A DNA stretch of 36,938 nt from Mediterranea sp. (in: CFB group bacteria) (GTDB taxonomy: Bacteria; Bacteroidota; Bacteroidia; Bacteroidales; Bacteroidaceae). The translations under genes and the position numbers were made by a program. Positions 23,997-34,400 of this stretch are shown piece after piece (position 1 is the first letter of the stretch; every line of letters begins with the position of its first letter). The notes under the pieces were generated by a model. That model was given only the letters and a program-made list of their open reading frames with translations. It was not told where the DNA came from and did no database searches. Where the stretch lies: contig JAISIX010000123.1 of the NCBI GenBank assembly GCA_031261805.1, forward strand, positions 1 through 36,938, in the 5' to 3' direction.

Positions 23997-26900
23997 ATGA
24001 AAAATGAGATTCATACCATGAGCTTGAAAGATGCTCGTTATTACTTCTCGCACTACGCAAACATGGGAAGACATAATGCTTACGTCATCATAAGCGACAT
24101 CACAGAACAATTGGAACTCCCTAAAAAAGAAATCAAGGAAGAGAGTTTGCAACAGTGTGGCCTGCTATCTGACAGCATTTATCGGAAATATCCGGAACGA
24201 CGGGCGTTAGCCAGCCAGCTACTGTGCCAACATTTCCCGTTTCTGTCTTACTTCAGGGAACAAGAGGTCAAGGATGGGGAGGAAGGCACCATGAAAGTGA
24301 TGGCTACCCTGAAAAGCTACCTGACCGACCTCAATACATTCAGGAACGAATACACCCACGCAGAGCACGAACATCGACACATCGAATTGCAGGAGCTGCA
24401 GGGTGTTTTCGGACATGCCATAGCACAGGCGGCGCGCATGCAGCAAACACTGACCGAGAAGGATTTTGAAAGTCAATATAAAGCGAAATACCTGAATCCA
24501 TTGTGGGGAACGACAGAAGGGGATGAAAACGACAATGGAGTTTTCTTCTTTCTCTGCCTCTTCTTGGAGAAGAAGTATGCTTTCCAGTTCTTGGGCAAGC
24601 TGAACGGTTTCAAGAATACCCAAGGGGGAAGATTCCGTGCACAACTGGAAGCTTTCACGCAATTATGCTGCCGGCTACCTTACCCGAAGCTGGATAGCGC
24701 GGACATCGCGCTGGATATGCTGAACGAACTGGCACGCTGTCCCAAGGAGCTTTACCATGTATTGTCGGCCGAAAAGCAGAAGGACTTCTTGGCAAAAGAA
24801 GAATCGACGGAGCAAGGGATGCTGGAAGAAGAACAGCCAGATGAGAACGAGCCAATCATGATGCGTAGTGGGACACGATTCCCCTATTTCGCGTTGCGCT
24901 ACTTCGACGAGTCGGGCAAGTTGGAAGGCATACAGTTTCAACTAAACCTGGGCCGGATGCACAAGGCGGAGGCGCACGAGAAAATAATCAATGGAGAAAA
25001 GAGGCTGCATCCCATCCTGAAAGAGATACATCTGTTTGGACACCTGTCCGACTACCAGACGGACGAGGTCCGCAAGAAGTTAAATCCGGCAGACAACCCT
25101 CGCGTTGAGTTCTACTCCCCCAAGTACAACATCACGGGCAATCGCATCGCTTTGTCGCTGACCCCATATAATCGGAACAATGTGCAAGCGGCTATTCACA
25201 AGATTGCTAACGGGGAAACCAACTTGAACCAGAAAGCCCCTTTCCTCAACCAGCCACAAGCCATCATCAGCACAAACGAACTGGCAGCGTTGTTCTTCTA
25301 CAACCACCTCTATCGGCAAGGCAAGATAGAGTGTTCTCCGCAAGAGCTGATTGGAAACTACATCGAGAGTTTCAAGAGCTTCGTAGCCGACTTGAAGGAC
25401 GGCACGATTCGGCCGGTAGAGGCGAAGGAGAAGTTCAGGAAGAAGCGGCACCATACCGACGAAGAGAAGCAGGAGTTGGCGGAAGCGACGGCCGCTTTGC
25501 AGCAACGGCTGGACAGTCGGCCATATCCATGCCGCCTGAAGGTGAAAGATCTGCCGGATGTTTGCCGGGAATATCTGCTGTCGTACAAAAGCGCTTCCGT
25601 GCAGAAGACCGCCATCGACAAACTGGGCAAGATGCAAAAAGAGACGAAGTATCAACAAACGTTATTGGAAGAGATTCAAACCAACGGGTACCGAAGCAAG
25701 GCCATCGTGAAGAACGGTGAGCTTGCCCAACAAATAGCCCGTGACATTGTCTTCCTCACCAAGCCGCAGCCTCGCGGAGAAAAGCCGCCGAAGAAAATAA
25801 ACGGTATGGAGTACGATATACTCCAAAAAGCCTTGGCCTATTATCCTGTCTACAAGAAAGACCTGAAGGAGTATCTCTCTATGCTGAAAGAGCCGGCAAC
25901 AGGGCGTTGGACGCATCCGTTCCTGCACAAGGTGCTTTTCCGACACTTGGATAGATGCAACACGCTTCTGGACTTTGCCGCAGCCTACTATGAGGAGAAG
26001 AAGAGATGGCTTGCCTGTATGCTCGTTGTGGATAGAGGCGGAAAGAAGAGACTAAGCCCGAGAGCCAAACTGGAGGAGTGGAGCTATTTCTTGAAGTTTG
26101 CAGACAAGACTCAGGAAGCCGTGAAAAAGGAGTGGAACCTCGAATGCATTTATCTGTCCACCGGACTGTTGGACGAGGGGATACGCCACGCGTTGCAACT
26201 GAAAGAGACCGACAACGCGGCGTATGCGCTGAAACGCTATTTCGACGGGAAGACACAGTCTTTCTACTTGCAGCCCAGATACTACAACGAACAGTTGCAA
26301 GAGAAAGGGAGCGCCAAAGAGCGTGACGTGTTGAAGGAAGAAATCAATTCGGGATGGAAAGGAGCCAGCGAAGAGCAACAGGCTGAATGGAAAAAGACGA
26401 TTAAACGCATACGCGCAAACGAAACGGAGATTTTGCGTCAACAGACAGAAGACCGTGCACTCTTCTTGATGGCAATCGACAGGTGGGATAAGCAAGAATC
26501 GGACCTCTCGCAAGAGGACATCGAACGAGTAGGCTTCGATGTGCAAGAACGTAACCTTCTGGACGAAGACCGTGAGATGGAGATGTATCTCCATGGCAAA
26601 CGAGTCACGGCCCGGTTGCCTATCAAACGATATGGAGAGTTCCGGCGCTTCCTGAAAGATAGGCGGTTGGAAGGCCTACTGCCGTATTATGCCACGGACA
26701 CGATTCCGTTAGGGACCTTGGCAAGCGCCGAAATAGCCCGGAAAGGACAGAAAGGGGCAGAGAGTAACTTGGTAGAGGAGATGGAATGCTACGACACGCA
26801 ACGCATGGATTTTATCGAAATGATCATGCAATTTGAGACGCTCGTCGGTCAGCATTGTCAAGAAGATGCGGTTCTAAAAGAAGGAGAACGCCCCAACCAT

Positions 26901-27125
26901 TGGGCGTATGTAGAGGCGGCCAGACGCACTTTCCCCGAAATTGAAGTCCCATCTGAACAGCTGAATACCCTAAGGATGAAGCTGGCCCACAATGAGATTC
27001 CTTATGAGGAGTGGATAAAGGAGGCCATAGAAAAAGACCATAGCACGCCGATGATTACCCAGCGTATCATCGGGCTTGCTCGCAGGTATTACGATACAAT
27101 CATTCAGGAAATAGAAAAGAGTTGA
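23997..27125 (+). CDS. cas13b: CRISPR-associated RNA-guided RNase Cas13b
   Basis: Single-protein effector of type VI-B CRISPR: processes its own crRNA and cleaves complementary RNA with two HEPN domains. Both R-x4-H catalytic motifs are present, Arg116-His121 (FRNEYTH) near the N-terminus and Arg993-His998 (LRMKLAH) near the C-terminus, the terminal placement unique to Cas13b. Between them lie helical regions and a basic stretch around residues 480-540 (FRKKRHH; LKVKDLPDVCREYLLSYK) where the crRNA-processing lid of other Cas13b is found. At 1042 residues it is at the short end of the family (mostly about 1,100-1,200). No csx27, csx28 or cas1/2 is adjacent. The gene looks AT-richer than its neighbours, suggesting transfer. 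ATG at 23997 is preferred over Met8 because of promoter spacing. Confidence 0.96.
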   Translation: MKNEIHTMSLKDARYYFSHYANMGRHNAYVIISDITEQLELPKKEIKEESLQQCGLLSDSIYRKYPERRALASQLLCQHFPFLSYFREQEVKDGEEGTMKVMATLKSYLTDLNTFRNEYTHAEHEHRHIELQELQGVFGHAIAQAARMQQTLTEKDFESQYKAKYLNPLWGTTEGDENDNGVFFFLCLFLEKKYAFQFLGKLNGFKNTQGGRFRAQLEAFTQLCCRLPYPKLDSADIALDMLNELARCPKELYHVLSAEKQKDFLAKEESTEQGMLEEEQPDENEPIMMRSGTRFPYFALRYFDESGKLEGIQFQLNLGRMHKAEAHEKIINGEKRLHPILKEIHLFGHLSDYQTDEVRKKLNPADNPRVEFYSPKYNITGNRIALSLTPYNRNNVQAAIHKIANGETNLNQKAPFLNQPQAIISTNELAALFFYNHLYRQGKIECSPQELIGNYIESFKSFVADLKDGTIRPVEAKEKFRKKRHHTDEEKQELAEATAALQQRLDSRPYPCRLKVKDLPDVCREYLLSYKSASVQKTAIDKLGKMQKETKYQQTLLEEIQTNGYRSKAIVKNGELAQQIARDIVFLTKPQPRGEKPPKKINGMEYDILQKALAYYPVYKKDLKEYLSMLKEPATGRWTHPFLHKVLFRHLDRCNTLLDFAAAYYEEKKRWLACMLVVDRGGKKRLSPRAKLEEWSYFLKFADKTQEAVKKEWNLECIYLSTGLLDEGIRHALQLKETDNAAYALKRYFDGKTQSFYLQPRYYNEQLQEKGSAKERDVLKEEINSGWKGASEEQQAEWKKTIKRIRANETEILRQQTEDRALFLMAIDRWDKQESDLSQEDIERVGFDVQERNLLDEDREMEMYLHGKRVTARLPIKRYGEFRRFLKDRRLEGLLPYYATDTIPLGTLASAEIARKGQKGAESNLVEEMECYDTQRMDFIEMIMQFETLVGQHCQEDAVLKEGERPNHWAYVEAARRTFPEIEVPSEQLNTLRMKLAHNEIPYEEWIKEAIEKDHSTPMITQRIIGLARRYYDTIIQEIEKS

Positions 27126-27296
27126 ATGCACTATTGAAAGAGATGTTGGAAAAATGAATTTGGCACTCTGGCGCTCACCGCATCTTCCGGCAGAAATCTT
27201 CCAAGAGAAGTGCATAAATCCTCCAAATCGCAGAAACTTCTGGGCAGGGAAGGTGATTTTGGTCCCCCTTGAGGTGGAGTTCTCTAAATTAAGTCT

Positions 27297-27304
27297 TACT
27301 TTTG
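27297..27304 (+). promoter_or_regulatory. -7 element for the HTCS gene
   Basis: TACTTTTG matches TAnnTTTG and lies 26 bases before the ATG at 27331. The preceding 27126-27296 stretch after cas13b shows no gene and no clear terminator. Confidence 0.62.
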
Positions 27305-27330
27305 TACGCTCGAAACACCCATAAGTGACC

Positions 27331-30300
27331 ATGAGGCATCTGTTAACATTATACCTGATTCTATTATTCCCTTTCACGCTCTGTGGCAAGGGATACTACT
27401 TCCGGCATATCGGTGTGGCCGATGGCTTGTCGCAGGTATGTGTCATGTCCGTCTACCAAGACGGGCTGGGCGCCGTGTGGCTGGGTACTTCCGAAGGGCT
27501 TTGCCGTTACAATGGCGGCGATATGCGCGTGTTCCATGCCTCGTCCGACGGGCAGGGGCTGACAAATGATGAAATAAGCAACCTCTGCGGCAACAAAGCC
27601 GGACTGATGTACATCAAGGCCGGTACCAATCTGGTGCGGTTCAACACCAATAAGGAAGAGTTCACCTGCCTGCGACGGAAAGACGTGCTGGGCATCTACT
27701 GCCAAGGTGACACGCTTTGGGTGAGCTGCAACCAAGGCGACATCTACTACTATACGGAGCAAAGCGGCCAGTTCACGCTTTTCGCCCATCTGCCAAGCGA
27801 CTTCGGCTTAGGGGGACCCATCTATGCCGACGAGGATACGGTATGGGTGGCCACGTTCAACCGCTTGGTGGCCATTCCACGCCAAGAACCCGACAGGCTG
27901 GAATCCATCCTTCCATTCTATCGTGGGCAATGCATCACCAAAGACCGCAACGGGAACCTGTGGGCGGGCGCTTGGAGCGGCCTCTACCGCCTCTCGCCCC
28001 AACGAACCATCACACATTATACCGCCACCCAAGAGAAAAGCGAAGAAGGCTCGCTCGCCCGCCTGTCGGACAACCAGGTGCGTTGCGTGCAGGAAGACGA
28101 CCAAGGACAGCTGTGGATTGGAACTTTCCGCGGGCTGGATTGTTATAACCCTTATACCGAAGAGTGGACTCGCTACGACGCTTATGGCACCTCGCCCAAC
28201 AAGCTAAGCCACAACTCCATCCTGACGTTGCACAAAGACCTGCGAGGCAACCTCTGGGTAGGGACCTACTTTGGCGGAGTGAACGTCTTCGCCCCCGACA
28301 ATGACAATATACAAATGTATTATGCCGAACCACAGCAAGCCGGTTGCCTGAATTTTCCGGTGGTGGGACCGATGACAAAGGATGGCGCTGGCAACCTGTG
28401 GATTGGCACCGAGGGAGGAGGCCTGAACTGCCTCCGTGCCGACAGACAAACCTTCAGCCACCTGATGCACAAGGCCGATGACGCGCAAAGCATCGGCAGC
28501 GACAACATCAAATGCGTGTTCTACCGCAAAGAGAACAACACCCTCTATGCAGGCACGCACCTCGGCGGACTATTCGTGCTCAACCTCACCAGCGGCAAAG
28601 GACATACCCTACGCCACGAGGAAGGCAACGCCACCTCGTTGCCGCACAACATCGTGAGCGACATCTGCCGCTACAAGAATGGGCTGGCACTACTCACACA
28701 GCATGGGCCAACCTATTTCGACCCCACCACGGAAACCTGCTCGCCACTGACGACAGACGCCGCCATCCAACGGGTGCTCCACCGCGAATTTGCCTACGAG
28801 ACCTTCCTCCTCGACAGCCGTCAGCGCCTCTGGCTCTCCCGTCCTTGGGGAGGACTGGTACGGGTCGACCTCCTATCTTCCAAGCTTTTACACTTCGAAC
28901 CGGCTTATGGCGACTCTTCCGTGGTGAGCAAAGCGAAGGTGATGAACATCCTGGAGGATAGCCAGGGCGACATCTACTTCTGCACACGTGGGGAGGGGCT
29001 GTTGAAGTACGAAGAACGGACAGGCTCCTTCGTGGCCTACGACAAGGCCGGACAAGCGCTACCCAGCGACTATTGCTATGCCGCCTGCCGTTCCAACGAC
29101 GACCGGAAGATCTACATCATACACAGCGACGGCCTTTCGCTCTTCAATACCAAGACGGGACGGACGGAATATACCACCCACCTCTACAACCAAGTGTACA
29201 ACCCCAGCTCCACACTCTACCGCGACGATAGCGGCAACCTTTATGCCGGGGGGAACAACGGGCTGGCCATCGTCAGGGAGGCATCCCTGCGCAGTGACGT
29301 GGCCATGGAAGGGTTGGCATTCGACAAACTGCTGGTGCTCAATCGGGAGGTACGTGCCAACGACCCTTCGGGCTTGCTGACCGACATCTTGGCCCGCACC
29401 TCCGACCTCCATCTATCGCACCGACAGAACAACATCACCATCGAGTTTGCCGACTTCAACTACTACGGCAAGCAACACGTACTCTTCGAATACCGGATGG
29501 AGGGATACGACCCCGTGTGGACACAGACCGTCGGACCCTTCATCACCTATACCAACCTGCCGGCGGGCGACTATACGCTACGGCTTCGACGGATGGGGCA
29601 AGGCGACGAAGCACAGACCATCGCCCTCGGCGTGCATGTGGCCGCCCCGTTCTATGCCACCGGATGGGCTTATCTGCTCTACCTCCTCGTGCTGGCCACA
29701 CTGGCCGCGTTGTTCTACCGTTTCAGGCAACGGCAGGTACGCCTGCGCTACTCCCTCGAAGTAGAGCGGCAGGAGAAAGACCGGGTGGAACAGTTGAGCC
29801 ATTCCAAACAGGTGTTCTTCACCAACATCTCGCACGAGTTCCGCACGCCACTCACACTCATCATCGGGCAGCTGGAGTCGCTGCTGCACTCGGTGAAGCT
29901 GGATACCCCGATACAAAGCCGGGTGATGCGCATCTATCGCAATGCTTGGCAGATGCGTGAGTTGGTGTCCGAGCTACTCACCTTCCGCAAGCAAGAGGAA
30001 GGCTACCTGAAACTGAAAGCAGAGGAGACGGACTTGGTGACGTTCGTCCACCAAATCTTCCTACAGTTCCAAGAGCTGGCACAACAGAAGAACATCCGTT
30101 ATCACTTCTACTCCGAGGTGGAGGCACTACCGGTGTGGATAGACAGGGCACAGATACAGAAGGTAGTCTTCAACCTGCTGTCCAACGCCTTTAAGTTCAC
30201 GCCCACAGGCGGAAGCGTCACGATAGACGTGCGGCAAATAGCCGGAAACGCCGTGGTGCAAGTGCGTGACACAGGCACGGGCATCTCGCCCGAGGAGCAA

Positions 30301-31392
30301 ACGCACATCTTCGACCCCTTCTACCAAGCCGACAACCAACATTCGGGATATGCCAGCGGCTTCGGCATCGGACTGGCCCTCACCAAAGGGCTGATGGACC
30401 TACACCATGGTTCCATCGATATAGCAAGCAACGTGGGCGAAGGCAGCCTCTTCACGCTCACCTTCCTACCGGGCAACAGCCACTTCAGGCGCGACGAACT
30501 CTCCACGCGAAAAGAGGAAACACTCTTGATACCCGATAGCCCCATCTTCTACGAAGAACCGGCCGACAACAACAACGAATCCCCCCTCCCCACCCCCGAG
30601 GAGATGGGAACGGAGAAAAGCGTAGTGCTGCTGGTGGACGACAGCCAAGAAATACTGCGGATGCTGACCGACCTGCTCGGCAACCGATATGAGCTACACA
30701 CCGCTACCAATGGCGAAGAGGCATTGGCCAAAGCCACTGAATTGCAACCCGACCTGATAGTAAGCGACGTGATGATGCCGGGCCTATCGGGCAAGGAACT
30801 TTGCTACAAGATAAAGTCGAGCGTGGAACTGTCGCACATCCTCGTAGTGCTACTCACCGCACAGTCCGACCCCGACCAGATAGTAGAAGGGCTGATGTTC
30901 GGTGCCGACGCTTACCTATCCAAGCCTTTCAGCTCGAAGATATTGCTGGCTCGCCTCGACAGCTTGATAAAGAATAAGAAACGCTTGTTGGCTTACTATA
31001 GCGGCAGGCCGATGGTAGACAACCAACCGGACAATGCGGTGGCAAGCGAGGCCGACCGTAAGTTCCTGGAAAATTGCGACCAGATCATCCGCCGCCACTT
31101 TGCCGACGCGTCGTTCAACGTGTTGACCCTCTCCGAGGAGGTGTTCATCAGCAAAAGCAAGCTCTACACCCAGCTCAAGCGATTGTCGGGCCTTACCCCC
31201 AACGAATATATCCTCCGCCTGAAGATGAACGAAGCCATGAAGTACCTCATGGAGCGTCCGGAGCTATCGGTGGCCGAAGTGTCTACCCTGCTCGGGTTCT
31301 CCTCCCCCCGCTACTTCAGCGCCTCGTTCAAGGTATTCTTCGGCATGACGCCTGCCGGGCTGAAGAAGAAAAACAGCATGGCAAGCAGTTGA
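27331..31392 (+). CDS. Hybrid two-component system regulator (HTCS)
   Basis: A 1353-residue inner-membrane protein combining sensor and DNA-binding regulator. Order: signal/anchor (residues 1-19), periplasmic beta-propeller repeats (about 20-640; many GxLWxGTxxGL-type motifs), Y_Y_Y domain (about 690-765), membrane helix (about 777-799), histidine kinase with His835 (SHEFRTPLTL) and an ATPase domain (LLSNAFKFTPTGG; GTGISPEEQ), receiver with Asp1146 (SDVMMPG), and AraC-type helix-turn-helix (about 1250-1350). HTCS proteins of Bacteroides sense glycan fragments and switch on the adjacent polysaccharide-utilisation genes, here the GH31 and GH105 genes 38 bases downstream. A GTG at 27325 could add two residues. 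Confidence 0.96.
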   Translation: MRHLLTLYLILLFPFTLCGKGYYFRHIGVADGLSQVCVMSVYQDGLGAVWLGTSEGLCRYNGGDMRVFHASSDGQGLTNDEISNLCGNKAGLMYIKAGTNLVRFNTNKEEFTCLRRKDVLGIYCQGDTLWVSCNQGDIYYYTEQSGQFTLFAHLPSDFGLGGPIYADEDTVWVATFNRLVAIPRQEPDRLESILPFYRGQCITKDRNGNLWAGAWSGLYRLSPQRTITHYTATQEKSEEGSLARLSDNQVRCVQEDDQGQLWIGTFRGLDCYNPYTEEWTRYDAYGTSPNKLSHNSILTLHKDLRGNLWVGTYFGGVNVFAPDNDNIQMYYAEPQQAGCLNFPVVGPMTKDGAGNLWIGTEGGGLNCLRADRQTFSHLMHKADDAQSIGSDNIKCVFYRKENNTLYAGTHLGGLFVLNLTSGKGHTLRHEEGNATSLPHNIVSDICRYKNGLALLTQHGPTYFDPTTETCSPLTTDAAIQRVLHREFAYETFLLDSRQRLWLSRPWGGLVRVDLLSSKLLHFEPAYGDSSVVSKAKVMNILEDSQGDIYFCTRGEGLLKYEERTGSFVAYDKAGQALPSDYCYAACRSNDDRKIYIIHSDGLSLFNTKTGRTEYTTHLYNQVYNPSSTLYRDDSGNLYAGGNNGLAIVREASLRSDVAMEGLAFDKLLVLNREVRANDPSGLLTDILARTSDLHLSHRQNNITIEFADFNYYGKQHVLFEYRMEGYDPVWTQTVGPFITYTNLPAGDYTLRLRRMGQGDEAQTIALGVHVAAPFYATGWAYLLYLLVLATLAALFYRFRQRQVRLRYSLEVERQEKDRVEQLSHSKQVFFTNISHEFRTPLTLIIGQLESLLHSVKLDTPIQSRVMRIYRNAWQMRELVSELLTFRKQEEGYLKLKAEETDLVTFVHQIFLQFQELAQQKNIRYHFYSEVEALPVWIDRAQIQKVVFNLLSNAFKFTPTGGSVTIDVRQIAGNAVVQVRDTGTGISPEEQTHIFDPFYQADNQHSGYASGFGIGLALTKGLMDLHHGSIDIASNVGEGSLFTLTFLPGNSHFRRDELSTRKEETLLIPDSPIFYEEPADNNNESPLPTPEEMGTEKSVVLLVDDSQEILRMLTDLLGNRYELHTATNGEEALAKATELQPDLIVSDVMMPGLSGKELCYKIKSSVELSHILVVLLTAQSDPDQIVEGLMFGADAYLSKPFSSKILLARLDSLIKNKKRLLAYYSGRPMVDNQPDNAVASEADRKFLENCDQIIRRHFADASFNVLTLSEEVFISKSKLYTQLKRLSGLTPNEYILRLKMNEAMKYLMERPELSVAEVSTLLGFSSPRYFSASFKVFFGMTPAGLKKKNSMASS

Positions 31393-31430
31393 ACAGGAAA
31401 AAAGCTCTTATGATAACAACCCAATAAAGA

Positions 31431-34400
31431 ATGAAAAGAAACAAGAATGGTAAAAAGTGGAGTAGCGCACTGCTGTGTCTCCTGCTCTGGCCCTTGCTCG
31501 CGCAAGCGGCACAAACCGAAGAAAAGACACGCGTAACCGGCGTGGACAAAATCAACCCGACGACCGTCGAAGTGCTACTGAGCGACGGCCACCGAATGAC
31601 TCTCGACTTCTATGGAGAACAGATTTTCAGGCTGTTCCAAGACAACGCGAGCGGCATCATCCGCGACCCGCAAGCTACGCCGCCGGCGCAAATCTTAGTA
31701 GATAACCCCCGTCGGTCACTCTCCAAGCTGGAGGTAAGCGAAACGGCAGGCACCGTCTCCATCACCACCGACAAAGTGCGTATAGACATCAACAAGGAGA
31801 CATCGCTCTTCCGTGTCGCCAACCTCCTCACCGGCCAAACGGTGATAGAGGAGACCGCCGCCCCCCTCTTTGAGAAGGGGAAGACGACGGTGACCCTGCG
31901 CGAGCAACCGGAAGAGTATTTCTACGGCGGCGGCGTACAGAACGGACGCTTCTCGCACAAAGGGAAAGCCATCGCCATCGAGAACCAGAACAGCTGGACC
32001 GACGGCGGAGTGGCTTCACCAACCCCCTTCTATTGGTCGACCGGTGGCTACGCCGTGATGGGCTACACCTTCAAGAAAGGGAAGTACGACTTCGGCGCGG
32101 CACAGAAAGGCGTGGTAAGCCTCATGCACGAAACGGACTACCTGGACCTCTTCTTCATGGTCGACGACGGTGCCGTGGCACTGCTGAATGACTTCTACCA
32201 GCTCACCGGACACCCCATCCTGCTGCCTAAGTTCGGCTTCTACGAGGGACACCTCAACGCTTACAACCGCGACTACTGGAAGGAAGACCCCAACGGCATC
32301 CTCTTCGAGGACGGCAAACGATACAAAGAGAGCCAAAAGGACAACGGCGGCATCAAGGAGTCGCTCAACGGCGAGAAGAACAACTACCAGTTCTCCGCCC
32401 GTGCCGTCATCGACCGCTACCGCCAGCACGACATGCCGCTGGGCTGGCTGCTGCCCAACGACGGTTACGGCGCCGGCTACGGACAGACCGAGACGCTGGA
32501 CGGCAACATACAGAACCTCAAGAGCCTGGGCGACTATGCCCGCCAGCACGGCGTGCAGATAGGCCTCTGGACACAGTCGGACCTGCACCCCAAGGCTGGT
32601 ATCAGCGCCCTGCTCCAACGCGACATTGTGAAAGAGGTACGCGACGCTGGCGTACGTGTGCTCAAGACTGACGTGGCTTGGGTAGGCGCCGGCTACTCCT
32701 TCGGACTGAACGGCGTAGCCGACGTAGGACATATCATGCCCTACTACGGACACGACGCACGCCCCTTCATCATCTCCCTCGACGGATGGGCCGGCACGCA
32801 ACGCTACGCCGGCGTATGGTCGGGCGACCAGACCGGAGGCAAGTGGGAATACATCCGCTTCCACATCCCCACCTACATCGGTTCGGGACTGTCGGGACAA
32901 CCCAATATCTGCTCCGACATGGACGGCATCTTCGGCGGAAAGAACTTGGTGGTAAACACCCGTGACTTCCAATGGAAAGCCTTCACCGCCATGCAGCTCA
33001 ACATGGACGGCTGGGGCAGCAACGAGAAATATCCCCATGCGCTGGGCGAACCGGCAACCTCCATCAACCGCTGGTACCTCAAGCTCAAGTCAGAGCTGGT
33101 GCCCTACTCGTATAGCATCGCCAAGGAGGCTGTCGACGGCCTGCCCATGATGCGCGCCATGTTCCTGGCCGCCCCCAACGACTATACCCACGGCATCGCC
33201 ACACAATATCAGTTCCTCTATGGCCCCGACTTCCTCGTGGCACCCATCTACCAAGAGACCCAAGCCGACAAAGAGGGCAACGACGTGCGCAACGGCATCT
33301 ACCTGCCCAAGGGCACTTGGATTGACCTCTTCACGGGCGAGAAATACGAGGGCGACTGCGTTATCAACAACTTCGCCGCCCCATTATGGAAACTGCCTGT
33401 CTTGGTACGCGACGGTGCCATTGTGCCGCTGGCCAACCCCAACAACCACGTGGGCGAGATAGCCAAAGACCTCCGTATCTACGCCATCTACCCGGCCGGC
33501 AAGAACGCTTTCACACAGTATGACGATGACGGCGTGTCCGAAGCCTACCAACTGGGCAAGGGTGCCACGACCCGCATTGAGTCGGAGCTGGACGGCAAAC
33601 AGAATGTCACCGTCACCATCCATCCCACGGAAGGCGACTTCGACGGCTTCGTACGCCAGAAAGCCACCGAGCTGCGCTTCAACGCCTCCAAGATGCCCAA
33701 GAAGCTCACCGCCCAGATAGGCAAGAAGAAGGTGAAGCTACAAGAGGCAACCTCAATGGACGACTTCCTCAAGGGCGAGAACCTCTACTTCTACGACCGT
33801 ACCCCCAACCTGAACCGATTTGCCACCCCCGGCAGCGCGTTCGCACAGAAAGTCATCACCGGCTTCCCACAACTGCTCGTGAAGTTGGAAAAGGCCGACA
33901 TCACAACCGCCACCACCGTGCTACGCATCGAAGGTTTCGAGAACAACCCCGCCAGCCACCTGCTGAAGCACAGTGGCGCACTCACCGCTCCGAAAGCCGA
34001 AGTGGCAGAGGCGGGAGTCGGCCCCTACACCCTGCAACCCAGCTGGCAGCCCGTGGAGAACGCCGACTACTACGAGATTCTGTTCGACGGCATGCGCTAC
34101 TCTACCATCGTGGAGCCTACGCTGCTGTTCGACAACCTGCAACCCGAAACGGACTACTCCTTCCAGATACGCTCGGTGAACCAAACGGGTACTTCTCCTT
34201 GGAGTACTTTCAACGCCCGCACCGCCTCCAACCCGCTGGAGTTTGCCATCAAAGGCATTAAGGGTGAAACGAGCGTACCCGCACAGGGAGGCTTCGGCAT
34301 CAAGAACATGTTCAACTTCTCCGAGACGGGCGACGGCATCTGGCACACCAAGTACCGGCTGAACGCTATGCCTTTCGACCTGACGATGGACCTCGTCACC

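Noticed and set aside
27126..27330. Possible accessory gene directly after cas13b
   Set aside because: Only about 200 bases are available, with stops in all frames and a promoter for the HTCS gene at the end. Nothing like csx28 fits.
32016..33038. 340-residue minus-strand open frame, and a similar one at 33921-35009
   Set aside because: Both are antisense shadows of the GH31 gene with low-complexity composition.
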